The notes under the pieces: generated by a model
Database searches by the model: none
The model's input: the letters and a program-made list of their open reading frames with translations, nothing else
What the model was told of the DNA's origin: nothing
Shown: in pieces, positions 60,160 through 64,000 of the stretch
How positions within the stretch are numbered: position 1 is the stretch's first letter
Layout: each line of letters opens with the position of its first letter
Program-made: the position numbers and the translations under genes
Assembly (NCBI GenBank): GCA_947095535.1
Contig: OX352773.1
Span: 89,252,670 to 89,316,669, forward strand
Direction of reading: 5' to 3'
DNA length: 64,000 nucleotides
Origin: Poecilobothrus nobilitatus
Taxonomy: Eukaryota; Arthropoda; Insecta; Diptera; Dolichopodidae

Positions 60160-61770
60160 TACAGTAAATTCTGGAAAAAGCGAATAACTCTAATTTAGAA
60201 CTAATTTAAAATAGCTCCTAAATCAGAATCTCATATATACCTATATATAAATATTCTGTAAAAGAGGAATATCCTGACTCACATAATATACATATCGTCG
60301 CCTCAGAAAATTATTGTTGTATGTAACAAAACATAGTTTGTGGTAAATCAACTTTGAAGTTTTAAAGAGGCATAGTGCTAAAACCGTACGGTAGAATTTT
60401 TATAAACTTAATACCTCTATTGCTATGGGAATAAAGAAACCAAGTGGAAATTTTCTAACCTGTGCCGCAAATTTTGTCGCAATTAGAAGAGTTTCTACTC
60501 AAACAACATTTGTTGTATGTAACAATTTGCATAAATTTGGTTTGGCTTTGTATAACATACAAAAATTGTATATGGAATGTTGTCGTATTAAATGAGAAAA
60601 ACTAAAAGACACAAAAGCAAATTCCGTTTTTGTTTTTTCCAATGGATTTTATTTTATTTTATGGATTTAGTTATTTAGTGCAGGAATAACTCCATAGAAT
60701 TATTTTGCATATTTCTGGATTACCCTTGACAACATTATTTAAAATTTTTAATAAAGAACTTGCAATTACGTTAACCGACAACCTACCACAGCAAGTTTCG
60801 TTTTAAATTGAACAGTAAGTTATTTTAAATTTATCGTACTTATTGAAAGTTCCAGTCAAATTATACACATTAATAAAAGGTTTTAATAAAAGTTATATCC
60901 AAGTTAATTTTTAGGAGCGAAAAAATATTTTGCAAATCTAAATTTTCATCATTGTAATAGGTTAGGTAATACATTTACTAATTCTCGTTAATCAGTTCTT
61001 TAACTAGTGCGGAACTAGCCTGATTTTCTACTAGGATATTATAAAATATAATATAAATATAAATAACATACGAAACTGGACACATACAATAATAAATCAT
61101 ATTAAATATGCAAATGTGGTACTAATGTGTTATAAAAAATAAATAAATAAACACTTTGTGCTGCAAAAAAGATAACATACAACAATAATTTACTGACACT
61201 TTTTTTATGTTTTAGTATGAAAATTTGTTGTATGTAACAAAATTTTTTTACATACAACAAAAAGCATACCCATATTGATCAGAAACTGATACATACAACA
61301 AAAGTCATACCAGATATCTTTAAAACGGACAACACCATTAGAAAGAGAAGAAAAAAAAACTTAAAAAACCGTTAAAAACAAAAATTCAAAAAATTTCACA
61401 TACAAAAATGATTTTTTGAGGCGACGCTATAAATATTCTGGAAAAAGCTTATAATCCTGGTTTTGAATCCAACTTTAAAATCTCTGCTAAAATCTCTGCT
61501 AAGAATTTCACATATAGATACATATATTTAAATATTCTAAAACGTAAATTTCTGATTTTGAAACCAACTCTAAAATCCCTCCTAATTTTTTTTTTGCGTA
61601 CATATTTCAACAACAAAGTATTTAAAATAGGGATGCATTTAAAATTATTGAAAGCATGATTTTTATATTCAATTCTAAAATCTCCCATCATTATATTTTT
61701 TACATACATATTTCATCAAAGATAAAAGCTGATATGTGAAAATAGCTCTAAAATATACTAGTTTTAACAA
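60160..61770. repeat. degenerate tandem repeat of about 100 bp, split by a DNA element
   Basis: A unit of the form taaatattctggaaaaa-, ctgattttgaa-, ccaactctaaaatc-, then acatacatattt recurs with heavy drift near 60165, 60250, 61430, 61530, 61620 and 61715. The element at 60296-61426 interrupts it. The 86-codon minus-strand frame at 61449-61709 is made of these units (modules like GDFRIEYK, RDFRVGFK) and is not a gene. Confidence 0.6.
60296..61426. mobile_element. 1.13-kb inverted-repeat DNA element with iterated ttgttgtatgt motifs
   Basis: The left end cgtcgcctcagaaaattatt and the right end (reverse complement cgtcgcctcaaaaaatcatt) match over about 29 bp with three mismatches. The motif ttgttgtatgtaac occurs near both ends in both orientations (60313, 60508, 61228; inverse near 61178, 61252, 61290), an arrangement typical of transposase-binding subterminal repeats. 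No open frame of any size is present, so it is non-autonomous. No clean target duplication could be read, partly because it inserted into a tandem repeat. Confidence 0.78.
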
Positions 61771-61862
61771 AATACAACATTTTTTTTGACAAAAAGGCTG
61801 GCTTCCGTTTCATTTTACTAGCGTGTATATATTATACATATATTCTAATTATATTATAAAAG

Positions 61863-62049
61863 GGGTTCGGTGGCCTAGTGGGTAAGAGCGTATAAAATAC
61901 GCTGTAAATACCGAGGGAGTGTGGGTTCGAATTCCACACACGTCGTAAGAGTTATACCTCCTTACGACATGTACAGCCACGCCCGAACAGGAAAGGCTGT
62001 GTAATTTCCTGTCCACATTTATGTGGCAGAGAAATACATTAAAAAAATT
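61863..62049 (+). mobile_element. tRNA-derived SINE (SINE-A), copy 6
   Basis: A near-complete copy: gtggcctagtgggtaagagc, ataaaatacgctgtaaatac, gggttcgaattccacac, cgtcgtaagag/cttacgac, gccacgcccgaacagg, ctgtgtaatttcctgtcc and catttatgtggcagagaaat. It is flanked by a perfect 11-bp duplication tattataaaag (61852-61862 and 62050-62060). It is very close to copy 2, pointing to recent spread of the family. Confidence 0.92.
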
Positions 62050-62060
62050 TATTATAAAAG

Positions 62061-64000
62061 TGAATACATATTTAAAATTGAAATTTTTAAATTAAAAAAA
62101 ATTATAAATTTTAAACATATAACCATTTTCCTGTTTTTTACTTTATTTTTCTTTATATTTTTTTTCTGTTATATCAGGTAACTTTTCTTTTCGGTTATAT
62201 CAGGTAACTTTTTTCAATGACTTTCATTGAATTCAGGTAAGTGATTTTTTAATTATGAGTAGTTAAATAGAAAATATTATTTTATCAAATTACGATTTAG
62301 CTATAGAAGAAGAAATTTTTTCAAAGCCAGGGGAAACCATAATTTAAGTGACTTTTCTTAAGAATGTAGATATTGTGTGGCATTCAAATATAATAAAGTG
62401 ACTTGATCTAATTGCTGTCATAGTGGCATCATAATCATAAGTGTCCCATTTCAAATAATAATTTCTCAAATGATTTCTTCTCTGACAACTCACCATTTTT
62501 ACTGGTGCTTATAAAAAAATCAAACTTTTAGGTAATTTATTCGCCAGTACAATAAGGTAAATATATTCACATCTATGATAATTGTGCAAAGACACTGAAG
62601 ATTTTCCTAGTTTATATTAAATACAAAAAAAAAACACTACTAAAATTCGAATCTAGAATGAGAGAAGGCATATTTTGGTGAAAAACAATAAAAGTGTCCT
62701 TATTGCATATATCCTGAAATTAATTTTGTAATAAAAAATATTTAAGTCGAAATTATGTGATTTTTCTTTAAGTAAAACTTTCGCAAGTGTTATATTTTTT
62801 TAATATATAAATGTTATATAAAAAATATATAAAAATATAGAAATAAATTAATGTTTACCTTGTTTTTCAGATTTTCATTTAATTATTACTGCTATTTTCT
62901 GTTATATACGACAATTTATTATTTTGTTACAATGAAAAAAGAACCAAAACGTAATATTGTGTTTAAAAAAAAATATTAAATAACACCGAAAAAAAAATAT
63001 AAAATTATTTTTAAGAATTTATTTAGAAAGAGAAAAAACAAAAAAGATATTTGACACTTTTTATTTATTTATTTATTTTCTATTGGCAAAACTCAAAAAT
63101 TAAGAAAAAAAAATAGCAATAATAATTTTTATTTTATTTAATTTTAATATAAATAAATATTTTTTCCTAGTCTTTTTTTTTTTTTTTGCTATACTGATTA
63201 ATTTTTTCTTTTCTTTATTTTTTTTTGTTATTTGTTTTTCATATTACTTAAATTTTTTTTTTATTTTTTATTTAATAAGAATCAAGTAATATTATAATAA
63301 ACGTTCATATTTAAAATTTTCATTTTGAATTATTATTGCTTTTATTATATATTAAATTTTCTTTTTCTTCTGATATTTTATTTAATATTTTATATATGAA
63401 AAAATTTAATTAAAAGTGTTATAAAAACCAAAAAAAAAAAACAAAAAAAAAAAATGGAAAAAAACAAGAATTTAAATTAAGTAATGATATTTTCAATTTT
63501 TTTTTTTTATTTTTTTGATGTAACTTCTATTCACTCTATTCTCATTTTGATGCAAAAAAAAAAAAACTTGTAATATACTTCTTTAATTACTTTACTTTAA
63601 TTTCTTATTATTGCACTTTTATTTATTTTTTTTTTTTTTGCGATTATTTGCAATTTTTTCTCTTTTTTTTTTTTTTTAACAATTTATTATTTATTTTTTA
63701 CTATTATTAATTTTCTTTTATCTTTTTTTTTATTTTACACTTTTTTTAAAATTTTCTGTGTAAAAATTAACTTAAGAACAGAAAAAGGAAATCATAAATT
63801 TATATTGCGATTTGTTTCTTCTTCCTTCATCATTATTTTGATTTTCTTTATTATTTCTTTTTTCTTTTTTGGTTTTTTTGGTTTTTTTTTTTTCTTGCTA
63901 AAATGTTTTTCTTTTGTAACAATTCTTTTGTTTTTCTTTTGTCCTCAAGTGTTTATTTCTATGATATTTACGCTATTATTATTATTATTATTATCATTGT
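62061..64000. other. AT-rich noncoding DNA to the window end
   Basis: No gene. A 19-bp local repeat of ggttatatcaggtaactttt occurs at about 62168 and 62193. From 62900 on the sequence is almost all A/T runs and ends in an (ATT)n tract at 63974-63995. Confidence 0.6.

Noticed and set aside
61449..61709. 86-codon minus-strand frame
   Set aside because: Composed of degenerate tandem-repeat units.
1..64000. CRISPR arrays, bacterial operons or phage genes
   Set aside because: No regularly spaced short repeats with unique spacers and no prokaryotic gene structure; the content is eukaryotic transposon debris.

Overview
This window looks like eukaryotic nuclear DNA that is very AT-rich and dense in homopolymer runs, (TA)n tracts and tRNA-headed SINEs. 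The LINE remnants and the gggtataaaa-type dispersed repeats are familiar from insects. A fly (Diptera) is my best guess from the style of these repeats; the sequence does not prove it, and I cannot name a species.

I found no intact protein-coding gene, rRNA or functional tRNA gene. The longest open frames are explained by low-complexity DNA or by repeats. The window is therefore either intergenic or part of a very long intron. What it holds is transposable-element debris set in anonymous AT-rich DNA.

Layout: 0.4-9 kb holds a possible MITE, a gggtataaaa-type repeat split by a SINE, a Jockey-like reverse transcriptase relic and a second SINE. 9.5-17 kb holds three dispersed repeats, a long palindrome, a tandem-repeat block and a small MITE. 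19-25.5 kb holds a long SINE, a minus-strand SINE, a PIF/Harbinger-like MITE, a large dispersed repeat, a piggyBac-like mini-element and a LINE relic. 28-37 kb holds a LINE RNase H relic, several dispersed repeats, a SINE and a LINE C-terminus with its poly(A). 40-47.7 kb holds a 625-bp element with perfect 21-bp inverted termini, an unplaced repeat, a SINE and the full-length copy of the long SINE. 51-62 kb holds a strong hairpin, a pair of a third SINE type, a LINE 3' end, and a degenerate tandem repeat split by a 1.1-kb inverted-repeat element and followed by a SINE. The rest is AT-rich sequence with no recognisable content.

No genes work together here. The useful content is the inventory of repeat families, several with visible target-site duplications, and the nesting order that dates some insertions relative to others. 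Family names R1-R4 and SINE-A/B/L are labels of convenience for copies compared by eye inside this window; clade and superfamily assignments rest on recalled motifs and were not checked against a database.
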